This document shows, piece after piece, positions 34,406 through 43,936 of a DNA stretch of 64,000 nucleotides. Position 1 is the stretch's first letter, and each line of letters begins with the position of its first letter. The notes under the pieces were generated by a model, which had not been told where the DNA came from, ran no database searches, and saw only the letters and a program-made list of their open reading frames with translations. The stretch covers positions 768,001 to 832,000 of the forward strand of contig NZ_JAUSYV010000001.1 in NCBI RefSeq assembly GCF_030817055.1, in the 5' to 3' direction. The stretch comes from Bacillus sp. V2I10. GTDB lineage: Bacteria > Bacillota > Bacilli > Bacillales > Bacillaceae. The position numbers and the translations under genes were made by a program.

Positions 34406-35425
34406 GTGACAGATCCTTTTTTTAAGGTTGATAAATTAAAAACGGCTTTTTCAACAGATAAAGGGGAAGTCGTTTCTGTCGAGGAGGTTTCCTTTGAGCT
34501 TGAGAAGGGGGAAACCCTCGGAATTGTAGGAGAATCAGGCTGCGGGAAAAGTGTCACCTCTTTATCCATCATGCGATTGCTGGGGAAACACGGATACCTT
34601 AAAGAAGGTTCAATCATGTTAAACAAAACGGATTTATCCAAATTATCGGAAGCGGAAATGAGGAAGTACCGCGGGAATGAAATTTCAATGATTTTTCAGG
34701 AGCCGATGTCGTCACTTAATCCGGTTTTCACGATTGGAAATCAGCTCGTTGAATCGATCAGGCTTCATATGAACATGAATGCAAAAGCAGCCAAAAAGTA
34801 TGGTGTCCAAATGCTTGAGAAAGTAAAAATTCCAAGAGCAGAAGAAATAATGGATCAATACCCTCACGCACTATCTGGAGGAATGAGGCAAAGAGTCATG
34901 ATTGCGATGGCATTGTCATGCAATCCAAGTTTGTTAATAGCGGATGAACCGACGACAGCATTGGATGTCACGATTCAAGCGCAAATTCTTCAGCTGATGA
35001 AGGACTTACGTGAAGAATCTAAAACAGCGATTATATTGATTACCCATGATCTGGGGGTTATAGCGGAAATGGCCGATAAGGTGCTTGTCATGTATGCAGG
35101 GCAAGTAGTGGAGGAAGCGGATGTGTTTACCTTATTCGATGACCCAAAGCATCCCTATACGAAAGGGCTGATGCAGTCTATTCCGCATTTGGAGTCGGAC
35201 AAGCATGAGCGGCTTTATTCCATTCCCGGTGCTGTCCCAACGCTGCAGAATATGCCGAAGGGCTGCCGCTATTATGCCAGATGTCCTTATGCACTTGATA
35301 AATGTTTATCCGAAAACCCAGCTCTGGATTCTTTGGATGAAAACAATCCACATAAGGTTAGGTGCTGGTTATATGAAGGGCAAAGGAACAGCGAAGCGGC
35401 TTCTGACATGGAGGTACAAGTATGA
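34406..35425 (+). CDS. Oligopeptide/dipeptide ABC ATPase (OppD/DppD-type)
   Basis: A 339-residue ATPase from GTG 34406. Walker A GESGCGKSVT, signature LSGGMRQRVMIAMA, Walker B LLIADEPTTALD, switch His ITHDLGV, and the C-terminal extension with CRYYARCPYALDKC that binds a metal cluster in this family. It pairs with the next ATPase; ATGA overlap of four bases. Confidence 0.94.
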   Translation: MTDPFFKVDKLKTAFSTDKGEVVSVEEVSFELEKGETLGIVGESGCGKSVTSLSIMRLLGKHGYLKEGSIMLNKTDLSKLSEAEMRKYRGNEISMIFQEPMSSLNPVFTIGNQLVESIRLHMNMNAKAAKKYGVQMLEKVKIPRAEEIMDQYPHALSGGMRQRVMIAMALSCNPSLLIADEPTTALDVTIQAQILQLMKDLREESKTAIILITHDLGVIAEMADKVLVMYAGQVVEEADVFTLFDDPKHPYTKGLMQSIPHLESDKHERLYSIPGAVPTLQNMPKGCRYYARCPYALDKCLSENPALDSLDENNPHKVRCWLYEGQRNSEAASDMEVQV

Positions 35426-36438
35426 GTATTCAAATTGCTGAAAAAGAAAGATCCATTCCTGAACCGATCATGGACAAGCCTCTAATTGAAATCAAACAGC
35501 TGGAAAAATACTATCCAATAAAGAAAGGGATTATTTCAAGAACTGTTGGTCATGTCAAAGCGGTCGATGGCTTGAATTTTGAAATATACCCTGGAGAAAC
35601 ACTTGCACTTGTTGGGGAATCGGGTTGCGGGAAGTCTACAACAGGCAGAACAATTGTAAAATTGGATGAGCCGACGGGCGGTCAAATCATTTTCAACGGA
35701 AGAGATTTATCTTCCTTAAATGGCACGGATTTGCGTAAAGCCCGCCTCGATCTGCAGATTATTTTTCAAGACCCGTATTCTTCACTGAATCCCAGAAAGA
35801 GGATTGGAGATCTTCTTACTGAGCCGCTGCTTGCTCATAAGCTTGCAAGCAAAGAAGAGGCAGTCAAAAAAGTGGATGATATGCTCGAAATTGTCGGTCT
35901 AACAAAATCTCATAAAAACCGTTATCCCCATGAATTTTCAGGTGGTCAGAGACAGAGAATCGGCATTGCCCGTGCATTAATTCTTGAACCAAAGCTGATC
36001 GTTTGCGATGAGCCAGTGTCGGCACTCGATGTATCGATACAAGCTCAAATTTTGAACCTGTTAAAGGATTTGCAGAAAAAATTCCGCTTAACCTATTTGT
36101 TTATTGCTCATGGTTTAGGTGCTGTTAAATATATCAGCGATCGCATCGCGGTAATGTATCTTGGGAAAATTGTTGAAATCGGAAAAACGGAGGAAATATT
36201 TAAAAATCCGAAGCATCCGTATACAAAAGCCTTATTAAATGCATATCCCATACCAAATCCGCATTTCAGGGATCGGGAAAGGATTGTATTGGCGGGTGAT
36301 GTCCCGAGCCCTGCAAATCCGCCGAAAGGATGCAGCTTTCATACAAGATGCCCGGTAGCGAAGGATATTTGCAGGCAGCAAACGCCAGAGTTATTAGGAA
36401 GCAGCCAATCAATCGCTTGTCATTTTCCGCTGAACTAA
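35422..36438 (+). CDS. Oligopeptide/dipeptide ABC ATPase (OppF/DppF-type)
   Basis: A 338-residue ATPase: Walker A GESGCGKSTTGR, signature FSGGQRQRIGIARA, Walker B LIVCDEPVSALD, and a C-terminal cysteine group CSFHTRCPVAKDIC. The switch His region reads IAHGLGAV where HDLG/HDLA is usual (D to G), a change that might be tolerated since ATPase pairs are often asymmetric. Confidence 0.93.
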   Translation: MSIQIAEKERSIPEPIMDKPLIEIKQLEKYYPIKKGIISRTVGHVKAVDGLNFEIYPGETLALVGESGCGKSTTGRTIVKLDEPTGGQIIFNGRDLSSLNGTDLRKARLDLQIIFQDPYSSLNPRKRIGDLLTEPLLAHKLASKEEAVKKVDDMLEIVGLTKSHKNRYPHEFSGGQRQRIGIARALILEPKLIVCDEPVSALDVSIQAQILNLLKDLQKKFRLTYLFIAHGLGAVKYISDRIAVMYLGKIVEIGKTEEIFKNPKHPYTKALLNAYPIPNPHFRDRERIVLAGDVPSPANPPKGCSFHTRCPVAKDICRQQTPELLGSSQSIACHFPLN

Positions 36439-36468
36439 CAACAGCTATAGATAAAGGAGGAGATCAGA

Positions 36469-37419
36469 GTGTTCCAGTATATATTGCGCAGGCTTCTTAT
36501 TGCCTTACCTGTCTTATTTGGTGTGACAGTATTCAATTTTTTTATTGTGAATCTGGCACCAGGCGATCCGGTAGAAATGTATATTAACCCTGATGCAACA
36601 GAACAGGATATTGCCATTAAGAAAGAGGCTCTTGGATTAAATGACCCTCTCTATGTTCAATACTGGCACTGGCTCGTCAACATCTTGAAAGGGGACTTTG
36701 GAAATTCATTTACGACATATGAACCTGTAATCAATATGATATCTGAAAGGGTTTTTCCAACTCTTCTGCTTATGGGGACGGCTTTGATCATAGCTTACTT
36801 AATTGCGATTCCAATCGGCATTATTAGTGCCGTAAAACAGTATTCATGGACAGATTATCTCACTACTACGTTCTCATTTCTTGGTGTATCGATTCCTAGT
36901 TTTTTCCTTGGACTCGGTGCCATCTATATTTTCTCCTTGATGTTTCAAGTGCTGCCAACAGGAGGGATGAACACTCTTGGCGGATCAAGCGGTTTTTATG
37001 ATACATTTCTTCACCTCATATTGCCTGCTTTTGTACTTGGGACGGGGATTGCAGGAAGTATGGTCCGTTATGTGAGGTCGAGCATGCTTGAGGTGTTAGG
37101 TCAGGATTACCTTCGGACAGCCAGAGCTAAAGGATTGAAAGAATTTGTTGTCACAAATAAACATGCACTGAGAAATGCCCTTATCCCCATCATCACCATA
37201 ATAGGTATGGATATTCCCTTACTAATTGGGGGCGCTGTCGTAACCGAACAGATTTTCCAATGGCCAGGACTGGGCCAATTAACCATTCAAGCCATTGGAT
37301 CAAGGGACTACCCAACCTTAATGGCCATTAATTTACTGGCCGCAGTTGCTGTACTGTTGTCCAACCTGCTCTCTGATGTTCTTTATTCTGTAGCAGACCC
37401 GAGAATCAAGTACACCTAA
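36469..37419 (+). CDS. Peptide ABC permease (DppB/OppB-type)
   Basis: A 316-residue permease from GTG 36469 with AAAGGAGGAG upstream. Start FQYILRRLLIALPVLFGVTVFNF, six membrane segments, and the coupling loop with RTARAKGLKEF near residue 222. The binding-protein-dependent transport signature is complete. Confidence 0.94.
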   Translation: MFQYILRRLLIALPVLFGVTVFNFFIVNLAPGDPVEMYINPDATEQDIAIKKEALGLNDPLYVQYWHWLVNILKGDFGNSFTTYEPVINMISERVFPTLLLMGTALIIAYLIAIPIGIISAVKQYSWTDYLTTTFSFLGVSIPSFFLGLGAIYIFSLMFQVLPTGGMNTLGGSSGFYDTFLHLILPAFVLGTGIAGSMVRYVRSSMLEVLGQDYLRTARAKGLKEFVVTNKHALRNALIPIITIIGMDIPLLIGGAVVTEQIFQWPGLGQLTIQAIGSRDYPTLMAINLLAAVAVLLSNLLSDVLYSVADPRIKYT

Positions 37420-37441
37420 CTTTCAGAAAGGAGTGCGTGCC

Positions 37442-38362
37442 ATGTCTTTTGCTAACCCGAAGGTTGAAGTTGAGGTTAAGCTGCCGCCGCGAGAATTGAG
37501 GGAGGACTTAGGGAAAGAAGAAAGCAATTTTAAAGAAATTACCAAGAGGTTTTTCAAGCATAAGCTAGCGGTTGTGGGCCTCGTTATTTTTACGATTATG
37601 GCAATAATCGCAGTGTTTGCGCCTGTTTTTGCTCCGCTCAGTCCTTATGAGATCAAAGGAGAGTTTTCCTCAGCGCCTTCCTCAGCACACATTCTGGGGA
37701 CTGATCAGGTTGGCAGAGATTTATTAAGCCGCCTCATTTATGCATCACGAGTGTCCCTGTCAGTTGGCATTGGAGCCGTTGTCATTTACATAACGATTGG
37801 GACAATTCTCGGTGCCTTAGCTGGTTATTTTGGCAAGTGGGTTGATATGATCATCATGCGTTTAACAGATATATTTATGTCTTTTCCTTATTTAATGGTC
37901 ATTCTTGTTCTTGTTAGTGTCGTAGGTCCCAGCCTTTTTAACATCATCCTTGTTATTGGACTCCTGGGCTGGCCTTCAGTGGCGCGCTTAGTCAGGGGAT
38001 GCGTACTGTCAGTAAAAGAGATGGACTATATTAAATCCGGTGTTGCGCTTGGATATTCAGCTCCTAAAATTGTTTTTCAGCATATTTTGCCAAACTGTCT
38101 TGCGCCTATTCTAGTAAATGCAACGTTTGGAATTGCTTCTGCCATTATCCTTGAAACCTCGTTGAGTTTTCTTGGAATGGGAGTTCAGCCTCCAGCAGCC
38201 AGCTGGGGAAACATGCTGACTGAGGCACAGTCCTTAACCGTGCTTGGCACCCAGCCATGGCTTTGGATTCCGCCTGGTTTAATGATTATCCTGTCAGTCC
38301 TTTCGATTAATTTCATGGGTGACGGACTGCGTGATGCATTAGATCCGAAAAGCTTTAAATAA
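37442..38362 (+). CDS. Peptide ABC permease (DppC/OppC-type)
   Basis: A 306-residue permease with a cytoplasmic N-terminal stretch of about 40 residues, six membrane segments, HILGTDQVGRDLLSR near residue 85 and a late GMGVQPPAASWGNML motif. ATG 37442 has AAAGGAG eight bases upstream. It pairs with the preceding permease. Confidence 0.94.
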   Translation: MSFANPKVEVEVKLPPRELREDLGKEESNFKEITKRFFKHKLAVVGLVIFTIMAIIAVFAPVFAPLSPYEIKGEFSSAPSSAHILGTDQVGRDLLSRLIYASRVSLSVGIGAVVIYITIGTILGALAGYFGKWVDMIIMRLTDIFMSFPYLMVILVLVSVVGPSLFNIILVIGLLGWPSVARLVRGCVLSVKEMDYIKSGVALGYSAPKIVFQHILPNCLAPILVNATFGIASAIILETSLSFLGMGVQPPAASWGNMLTEAQSLTVLGTQPWLWIPPGLMIILSVLSINFMGDGLRDALDPKSFK

Positions 38363-38398
38363 AATCAAAACGATTATAGAGAATATGGGGGGAAAACA

Positions 38399-40012
38399 AT
38401 GAAGTTGATCAAAAATTCGATCTGTACGATTTTAAGTCTTTTGCTGCTCGCAGCCTGCAGTGCGGGAGGAACAAGTACAACAAGCAGTGGAGGTTCAGGA
38501 GATGACAGCATGTTCATTGGAATGGTAAATCCTCCTGTTACCTTTAATCCGATTAACTCTACCGATGTTGCCGCACAATTTCTTGAGAAATTTATGTTTG
38601 ATACGTTTTTGGATATGGATGCTCCACAAAGCTTCACCCCAAAGCTTGCCGAATCATTTGAGACCACAGATCAACAAAATTACACCGTCAAAATTCAAAA
38701 GGATGCCAAGTGGTCTGATGGTGAACCTGTTACTGCTGCAGATGCGATTTTCACAATGAATCTTGTCGCAAATCCTAAAACAGAAACAAGCGTAGGCAAC
38801 TTTCTCACCATTATTGATGGATTAGATGATAGCGGAAAGCTTCCGGAAGGTGAGACAGAGATCCCTTCAATAGAAGCGGTTGATGAAAAAACATTTACGT
38901 TTAAAACAAAACAGCCTGTTGACCCAAATATGGTAAAAGAGCAGCTGGGAGCTAAATTTATGATCTTGCCTAAGCATGTGCTGCAAGATGTAAAGCCTGA
39001 AGATCTGTCAAAAGATCCTTTCATGCAAAAGCCAACAGTTACAAATGGACCTTTCAATTTCGTTGTTTATAAAAAGGATCAGTACGTAGAATATGAAGCA
39101 AATGAAAATTATTATTTAGGTAAGCCAAAGCTTAATAAAATGTTTGTGAAAATTATGCCGGCAGCTAATATCGTTGCTCAATTGCAAACGGGAGAACTTA
39201 GCATGAACGCAGCGGGAGGAATAGGGAAGATCCCTGCAAATGATTATGAAACAGTGGAAAAGTTCCAAAATGTAACGACTAAATTTGAAAAAACATATGG
39301 CTACCAATCTATTATGTTCAACACAGAATCGGTTGCAGATCCGAAAATCAGGCAAGCTGTTGCTTATGCAATCGATCGTAAGGCGATTGTGGACAAGCTC
39401 CTGAAAGGAGAAGGCGAAATCGTTGATGGTCCTTATACCTCTGTCAGCCCGTATCTAGATAAAGAACTTAAGACGTACACGTATGATCCTGAAAAAGCAA
39501 AGCAGCTGTTAAAAGAAGCGGGATGGGATTTTAACAAGCCGCTAAACATCATCGTTCCGACAGGCAACAAAGTCCGTGAACAATCTGCAGATATTATTAC
39601 ACAAGACTTGAAAGCGATAGGATTAAAAACAAACGTGACAACGTATGACTTCCCGACCTTGTTGGCAAAAGCCAAGACAGGGGATTATGATGTGATGTTT
39701 ATTGGATTTACAAATACACTTGATCCAGATATTTCCTCCATATATAAGTCAAATGCACCTTCAAATTATATGAAATACAACAGTGAAAAGAGTGATGAAT
39801 TGCTGAAAAAGGGGAAATCTGAGCCTGATGTGGAAAAAAGAAAAGAAATTTATTCAGAGCTGCAAAAGCTTTGGAATGAAGACCTGCCTGTTTTCACCTT
39901 GTATTCAGATAATGATTTTTCAGCTGTCAGCAAAGAAGTGAAGGAGGGAGCGCCTAAAGTATTTGGTTTTCATAAAAACCTTCAAAATTGGACGATGACA
40001 GGATCCAATTAA
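38399..40012 (+). CDS. Peptide-binding lipoprotein (SBP family 5)
   Basis: A 537-residue lipoprotein: signal and lipobox LLLLAACSAGG, then the family-5 fold with LAESFETTDQQNYTVKIQKDAKWSDGEPVTAAD, a highly typical pattern. It captures peptides or acylated amino acids for the importer encoded just upstream. Ligand specificity cannot be read by eye; the flanking M20 hydrolases suggest aminoacyl or N-acyl substrates. Confidence 0.93.
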   Translation: MKLIKNSICTILSLLLLAACSAGGTSTTSSGGSGDDSMFIGMVNPPVTFNPINSTDVAAQFLEKFMFDTFLDMDAPQSFTPKLAESFETTDQQNYTVKIQKDAKWSDGEPVTAADAIFTMNLVANPKTETSVGNFLTIIDGLDDSGKLPEGETEIPSIEAVDEKTFTFKTKQPVDPNMVKEQLGAKFMILPKHVLQDVKPEDLSKDPFMQKPTVTNGPFNFVVYKKDQYVEYEANENYYLGKPKLNKMFVKIMPAANIVAQLQTGELSMNAAGGIGKIPANDYETVEKFQNVTTKFEKTYGYQSIMFNTESVADPKIRQAVAYAIDRKAIVDKLLKGEGEIVDGPYTSVSPYLDKELKTYTYDPEKAKQLLKEAGWDFNKPLNIIVPTGNKVREQSADIITQDLKAIGLKTNVTTYDFPTLLAKAKTGDYDVMFIGFTNTLDPDISSIYKSNAPSNYMKYNSEKSDELLKKGKSEPDVEKRKEIYSELQKLWNEDLPVFTLYSDNDFSAVSKEVKEGAPKVFGFHKNLQNWTMTGSN

Positions 40013-40014
40013 CT

Positions 40015-41487
40015 ATGGACGAATTCAATTTTTTATATGAAGGAAGAAATTTCAAGGAGGAGGCAGATCATGCAAGAGCAGCAAGTGGTGAAAGAATATC
40101 GAATAAGGTTTCGGAAATGATTGAATCGAAGAAAGATATTTTCATAAAGGTAAGCGACCAAATATGGGAGTTTGCCGAGACGCGCTTTGAAGAATTTAAA
40201 TCGTCAGAGCTGCTTTGTAAAACGCTTGAACAGCAAGGTTTTACAGTTGACAGAGGTGTTGGGAATATGGCTACCGCGTTTATTGGAAGTTTTGGTACAG
40301 ATGGACCCATTGTTGCTATCTTGGGTGAATTTGATGCCCTCGCCGAGTTGAGTCAGAAAAAGGGGGTGGCGGGTCATGATCCCGTCTCTCCGGGAGGGAA
40401 TGGACACGGCTGCGGGCACAATTTACTTGGATCAGGTTCACTGGCCGCTGCAGTTGCTGTTAAAGAATTTATGGAAGCGAACAATCTGCCAGGAACAATC
40501 CGCTACTATGGATGTCCTGGTGAGGAAGGCGGGTCCGGGAAAACCTTTATGGTCAGAGAGGGACTATTTGCTGATGCCGATTATGCTCTGTGCTGGCATC
40601 CGGGAACGGGAAATGGTGTCATGAACGGCAGTTCTCTAGCTAACTATCAAGTTTATTTTAAATTCAAAGGCCGCTCGGCTCACGCAGCACAAAGCCCGCA
40701 CACGGGGCGAAGCGCTCTCGACGCGGTTGCTATGATGAATACCGGAGTCAATTATCTGAGGGAACATGTCATTCAGGATGCCAGATTGCATTATTCGATT
40801 ACAAATACAGGCGGTTTTTCACCAAACGTTGTTCAGTCAGAAGCAGAAGTTCTTTATCTGGTTCGTGCGCCAAAAGTCAGCCAAGTGGACGAGATTTATA
40901 AGAGAGTCTGCAAAATTGCCGAAGGTGCAGCACTGATGACTGAAACCGATCTTGAAATCATTTTTGATAAAGCATGCTCCAATCTTATTCCTAATAACAC
41001 GATTCAAAAAGTGCTGCATGAAAAGTTCATAGAGCTTGGAACACCGAAGTTTAATGAGGAAGATTTACAGTTTGCGAAAAAGATCCGCGCAACGCTTTCT
41101 GACGAAGATAAAACATTCGGCCTGTCAAAAGAAATGAAGAATAAGGATTTAGCTGATTCTGTCATCCCTTTGGACGTCACTGTAAACATCGCAGGCTCTA
41201 CAGACGTTGGCGATGTAAGCTGGGTTGTACCTACCGGACAGATTTATACAGCATGCTTTGCTGTTGGCACCGCGTTTCATACATACCAAATTGTGGCGCA
41301 GGGTGCCATGCCGCTTGCTCATAAAGGTATGCTTCACGCCGGAAAAGTCATGGCAGCAGCAGCTCTTGAAATCTTAAACAGCCCTGAGTTAATCACTCTG
41401 GCAAAACAGGAGCTGGCTGGAAAAACCCAAGATGATCCTTATCGTAATCCAATACCAAAAAATGTTGCTGCATCCGCCAAAAAATAG
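40015..41487 (+). CDS. M20 amidohydrolase, AbgB-like, copy 1
   Basis: About 490 residues. The core GHGCGHNLLGSGSLAAAVA (metal ligands), CPGEEGGSGKTFMVREG, WHPGTGN, and the dimer domain FKFKGRSAHAAQSPHTGRSALDAV match AbgB-type aminobenzoyl-glutamate hydrolases. The next gene is a close paralogue. The start is uncertain: ATG 40015 lacks a good ribosome site, while a strong AAGGAGGAGG (40054-40063) points to ATG 40070, which is in another frame. See findings. Confidence 0.85.
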   Translation: MDEFNFLYEGRNFKEEADHARAASGERISNKVSEMIESKKDIFIKVSDQIWEFAETRFEEFKSSELLCKTLEQQGFTVDRGVGNMATAFIGSFGTDGPIVAILGEFDALAELSQKKGVAGHDPVSPGGNGHGCGHNLLGSGSLAAAVAVKEFMEANNLPGTIRYYGCPGEEGGSGKTFMVREGLFADADYALCWHPGTGNGVMNGSSLANYQVYFKFKGRSAHAAQSPHTGRSALDAVAMMNTGVNYLREHVIQDARLHYSITNTGGFSPNVVQSEAEVLYLVRAPKVSQVDEIYKRVCKIAEGAALMTETDLEIIFDKACSNLIPNNTIQKVLHEKFIELGTPKFNEEDLQFAKKIRATLSDEDKTFGLSKEMKNKDLADSVIPLDVTVNIAGSTDVGDVSWVVPTGQIYTACFAVGTAFHTYQIVAQGAMPLAHKGMLHAGKVMAAAALEILNSPELITLAKQELAGKTQDDPYRNPIPKNVAASAKK

Positions 41488-41505
41488 AAAAGGAGAAATC
41501 AAATC

Positions 41506-42897
41506 ATGAGTATCCCTTACTATGAACGTTTATCGCAGCTTATTGAAGAAAAGCGCGACGTATTCATTCAGGTCAGTGATGAAATTTGGAGCTATGCCGA
41601 GACTCGATATGAAGAAGTTAAGTCAGCTGAACGAATGGCAGAAGCATTGGAAATGGAAGGTTTTAAGGTTGAGAGGGAAGCAGGGGGCATTCCAACAGCA
41701 GTTGTCGGAAGCTACGGAAGCGGCAGTCCTGTCATTGCCATTCTTGGGGAATACGATGCACTGTTTAATCTAAGCCAGGAAAAAGGGATCGCTCATAAAT
41801 CTCCAATTGAAAATGAGGGGAACGGACACGGATGCGGGCATAATCTGCTTGGGACTGGTGCGCTTGCAGCGGCAGTTTCATTAAAGGAGTACATGCGGGA
41901 AACAGGTTTACAAGGTACAATCCGCTTTTACGGTTGTCCGGCTGAAGAAGGCGGCGGCGGAAAAGGGTTCATGGTCAGAGCGGGATTGTTTGACGACGTG
42001 GACGCAGCGCTGACATGGCACCCGGGATCCAATAACCATATTCAATCCTCAGGAAACTTAGCGACTTGCCAGATTTATTTCAATTTTAATGGGAGAAGCT
42101 CACATGCTGCAGCAAGCCCTCATTTAGGAAGAAGTGCATTAGATGCAGTTGAACTGATGAACTTAGGCGCCAATTTTTTAAGAGAGCATCTTATTCAGGA
42201 TGCAAGGCTTCACTACGCCATTACGAACTCAGGCGGAAAATCTCCAAATGTTGTTCAGCCGATTGCCGAAGTCTTGTACAAGCTTAGAGCTCCGGAATTT
42301 GCACAAGTGCAGGAGATTTACGAACGAGTGTTAAAAATTGCCGAAGGAGCAGCGTTAATGACGGAAACAGAGCTTGATGTCCGCTTTGATGCCGGTTCTT
42401 CCAATCTAGTATTAAATAAAACGCTGGAATCTGTCATGTTTGAAAACTTCCAAAAAATCGGTATTCCAAATTTTACGGAACAAGAGCAAGACTTTGCCAA
42501 AGATATTCAGTCCACTTTCTCTAAGGCCACATCGTATCCTTATTTATCAGATGAACTAAAACCATACAGATATAATGAGGGCTTTTCCTATGGATCAACA
42601 GATGTCGGAGATGTGAGCTGGCTTGTTCCAACCGCACAGTGTTCAGTTGTCACAGCAGCTATAGGAACTCCTTTTCATACTTGGCAGGTTGTTTCACAGG
42701 GTGCAATGAGCATCGGTCATAAAGGCATGCTGCATGCAGGAAAAGTACTTGCTGCGACAGCGATTGATTTGCTTGTCCACCCAGGGAAAGTGAAGGAAGC
42801 CAAAGAAGAACATGCAAGAGCACTAAACGGAAGGCACTATCTTTCGCCGCTTGTGCCTGAAGCAGAACCAAAGCCGATCGCAAGTGTTAGCTTCTAA
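41506..42897 (+). CDS. M20 amidohydrolase, AbgB-like, copy 2
   Basis: A 463-residue paralogue of the preceding protein, sharing DVFIQVSDEIWSYAETRYEE, GNGHGCGHNLLGTGALAAAV, CPAEEGGGGKGFMVRAG and the late STDVGDVSW motif. AAAAGGAG lies upstream. Two adjacent AbgB-like genes could form a heterodimer, as AbgA/AbgB do, or act on different substrates. Last gene of the operon. Confidence 0.91.
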   Translation: MSIPYYERLSQLIEEKRDVFIQVSDEIWSYAETRYEEVKSAERMAEALEMEGFKVEREAGGIPTAVVGSYGSGSPVIAILGEYDALFNLSQEKGIAHKSPIENEGNGHGCGHNLLGTGALAAAVSLKEYMRETGLQGTIRFYGCPAEEGGGGKGFMVRAGLFDDVDAALTWHPGSNNHIQSSGNLATCQIYFNFNGRSSHAAASPHLGRSALDAVELMNLGANFLREHLIQDARLHYAITNSGGKSPNVVQPIAEVLYKLRAPEFAQVQEIYERVLKIAEGAALMTETELDVRFDAGSSNLVLNKTLESVMFENFQKIGIPNFTEQEQDFAKDIQSTFSKATSYPYLSDELKPYRYNEGFSYGSTDVGDVSWLVPTAQCSVVTAAIGTPFHTWQVVSQGAMSIGHKGMLHAGKVLAATAIDLLVHPGKVKEAKEEHARALNGRHYLSPLVPEAEPKPIASVSF

Positions 42898-43221
42898 CGA
42901 AGTTCAACTTCGATTCTTCACTCAGTTATTAAAAGAAATCAAGATTTGGTGAAACGTACTTCATTTTAGGCAGAAAATTCAATTCCAATTAAAAGTGTTT
43001 TAATAATGGTGGATATGGCATGAAGTTAGGAGGTAAATGGAAAAAAGAAAGTGAAATACTGTATTTAGAAAGTATTTCTTAATTTTTTTCAAGTAAATAT
43101 GGCGATTTGGAAAGTAAATGGTTTATTTGACGGAATCTTGATTGACAGGTGAGCCCCATCCATTGAAAAATATAAAAATGCCCGCTCCGCTCATCTTAAA
43201 TGAGCGGAGCGGGCATTAATC
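42898..43221. other. Gap holding the yclHI terminator
   Basis: AT-rich, no supported gene. Holds the strong hairpin at 43174-43217. No terminator with a T run is seen directly after the plus-strand operon. Confidence 0.6.
43174..43217 (-). terminator. Terminator of the minus-strand yclIH operon
   Basis: An 18-base perfect stem: AATGCCCGCTCCGCTCAT and ATGAGCGGAGCGGGCATT around CTTAA-like loop; on the minus strand it is followed by a T run (AAAAA at 43174-43178 plus strand). Confidence 0.93.
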
Positions 43222-43923
43222 TTAGCTTTTTAAACCAACCGCTTCCCTATTATGACTCACATAAAAACTCCCCTTAGAAAGCTTCACCGTCACATCGGAA
43301 ATCGCCGCAATATTTTGATCATGTGTGACAACAATAATACATTTATCTTCCTTATGGGCAAGGTCTTGAAAGAGGCGGACAATGTCTTTGGCTGTGTCCT
43401 CATCTAAATTCCCCGTTGGCTCGTCTGCAATGATTAATTCAGATTGACAGGAAAGCGCCCTGGCGATGGAGACGCGCTGCTGCTGTCCTCCGCTTAAGGT
43501 CAGCACTTTTTGTCTTGCCTGTTTCTCGGAAATGCCAACTTTCTCTAACATCTGTAAAGCAAATTCATTTTTGTTTGGCTCGGTCGATCCAGTGATCTCC
43601 ATAGCCGTCGTGACATTTTGAAGGGCTGTCATATAAGGCAGGAGGTTATAGGATTGAAAAACGATCGATACATATTTATTGCGAAAGTTGGCAAGGCCGA
43701 TTTTCTTAATGTTTTTGCCTTCATATAAAACGGAGCCTTCTTTCGCAACGTCAAGTGCGCTTGCAAGTGCGAGAAAGGTTGTTTTTCCTGAACCTGATGG
43801 TCCGACAATCGTATAGAAGCTTCCTTTGTTAAAACCAATGGAAATATCGTTCAAAATCACATGTTTTTTATTTTCATGATGGTACCAGTAGCTGACATTT
43901 TCAAATTGCAGCAGATTAGTCAT
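43222..43923 (-). CDS. yclH: ABC ATPase, YclH-like (MacB type)
   Basis: A 233-residue ATPase: Walker A GPSGSGKTT, signature LSGGQQQRVSIARA, Walker B LIIADEPTGNLD, switch His VTHDQNIA. It lies 13 bases after the permease gene on the same strand. Together with the divergent yclJK pair this mirrors yclHIJK of B. subtilis. Confidence 0.88.
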   Translation of the reverse strand: MTNLLQFENVSYWYHHENKKHVILNDISIGFNKGSFYTIVGPSGSGKTTFLALASALDVAKEGSVLYEGKNIKKIGLANFRNKYVSIVFQSYNLLPYMTALQNVTTAMEITGSTEPNKNEFALQMLEKVGISEKQARQKVLTLSGGQQQRVSIARALSCQSELIIADEPTGNLDEDTAKDIVRLFQDLAHKEDKCIIVVTHDQNIAAISDVTVKLSKGSFYVSHNREAVGLKS

Positions 43924-43936
43924 GTATTGTTCCTCC

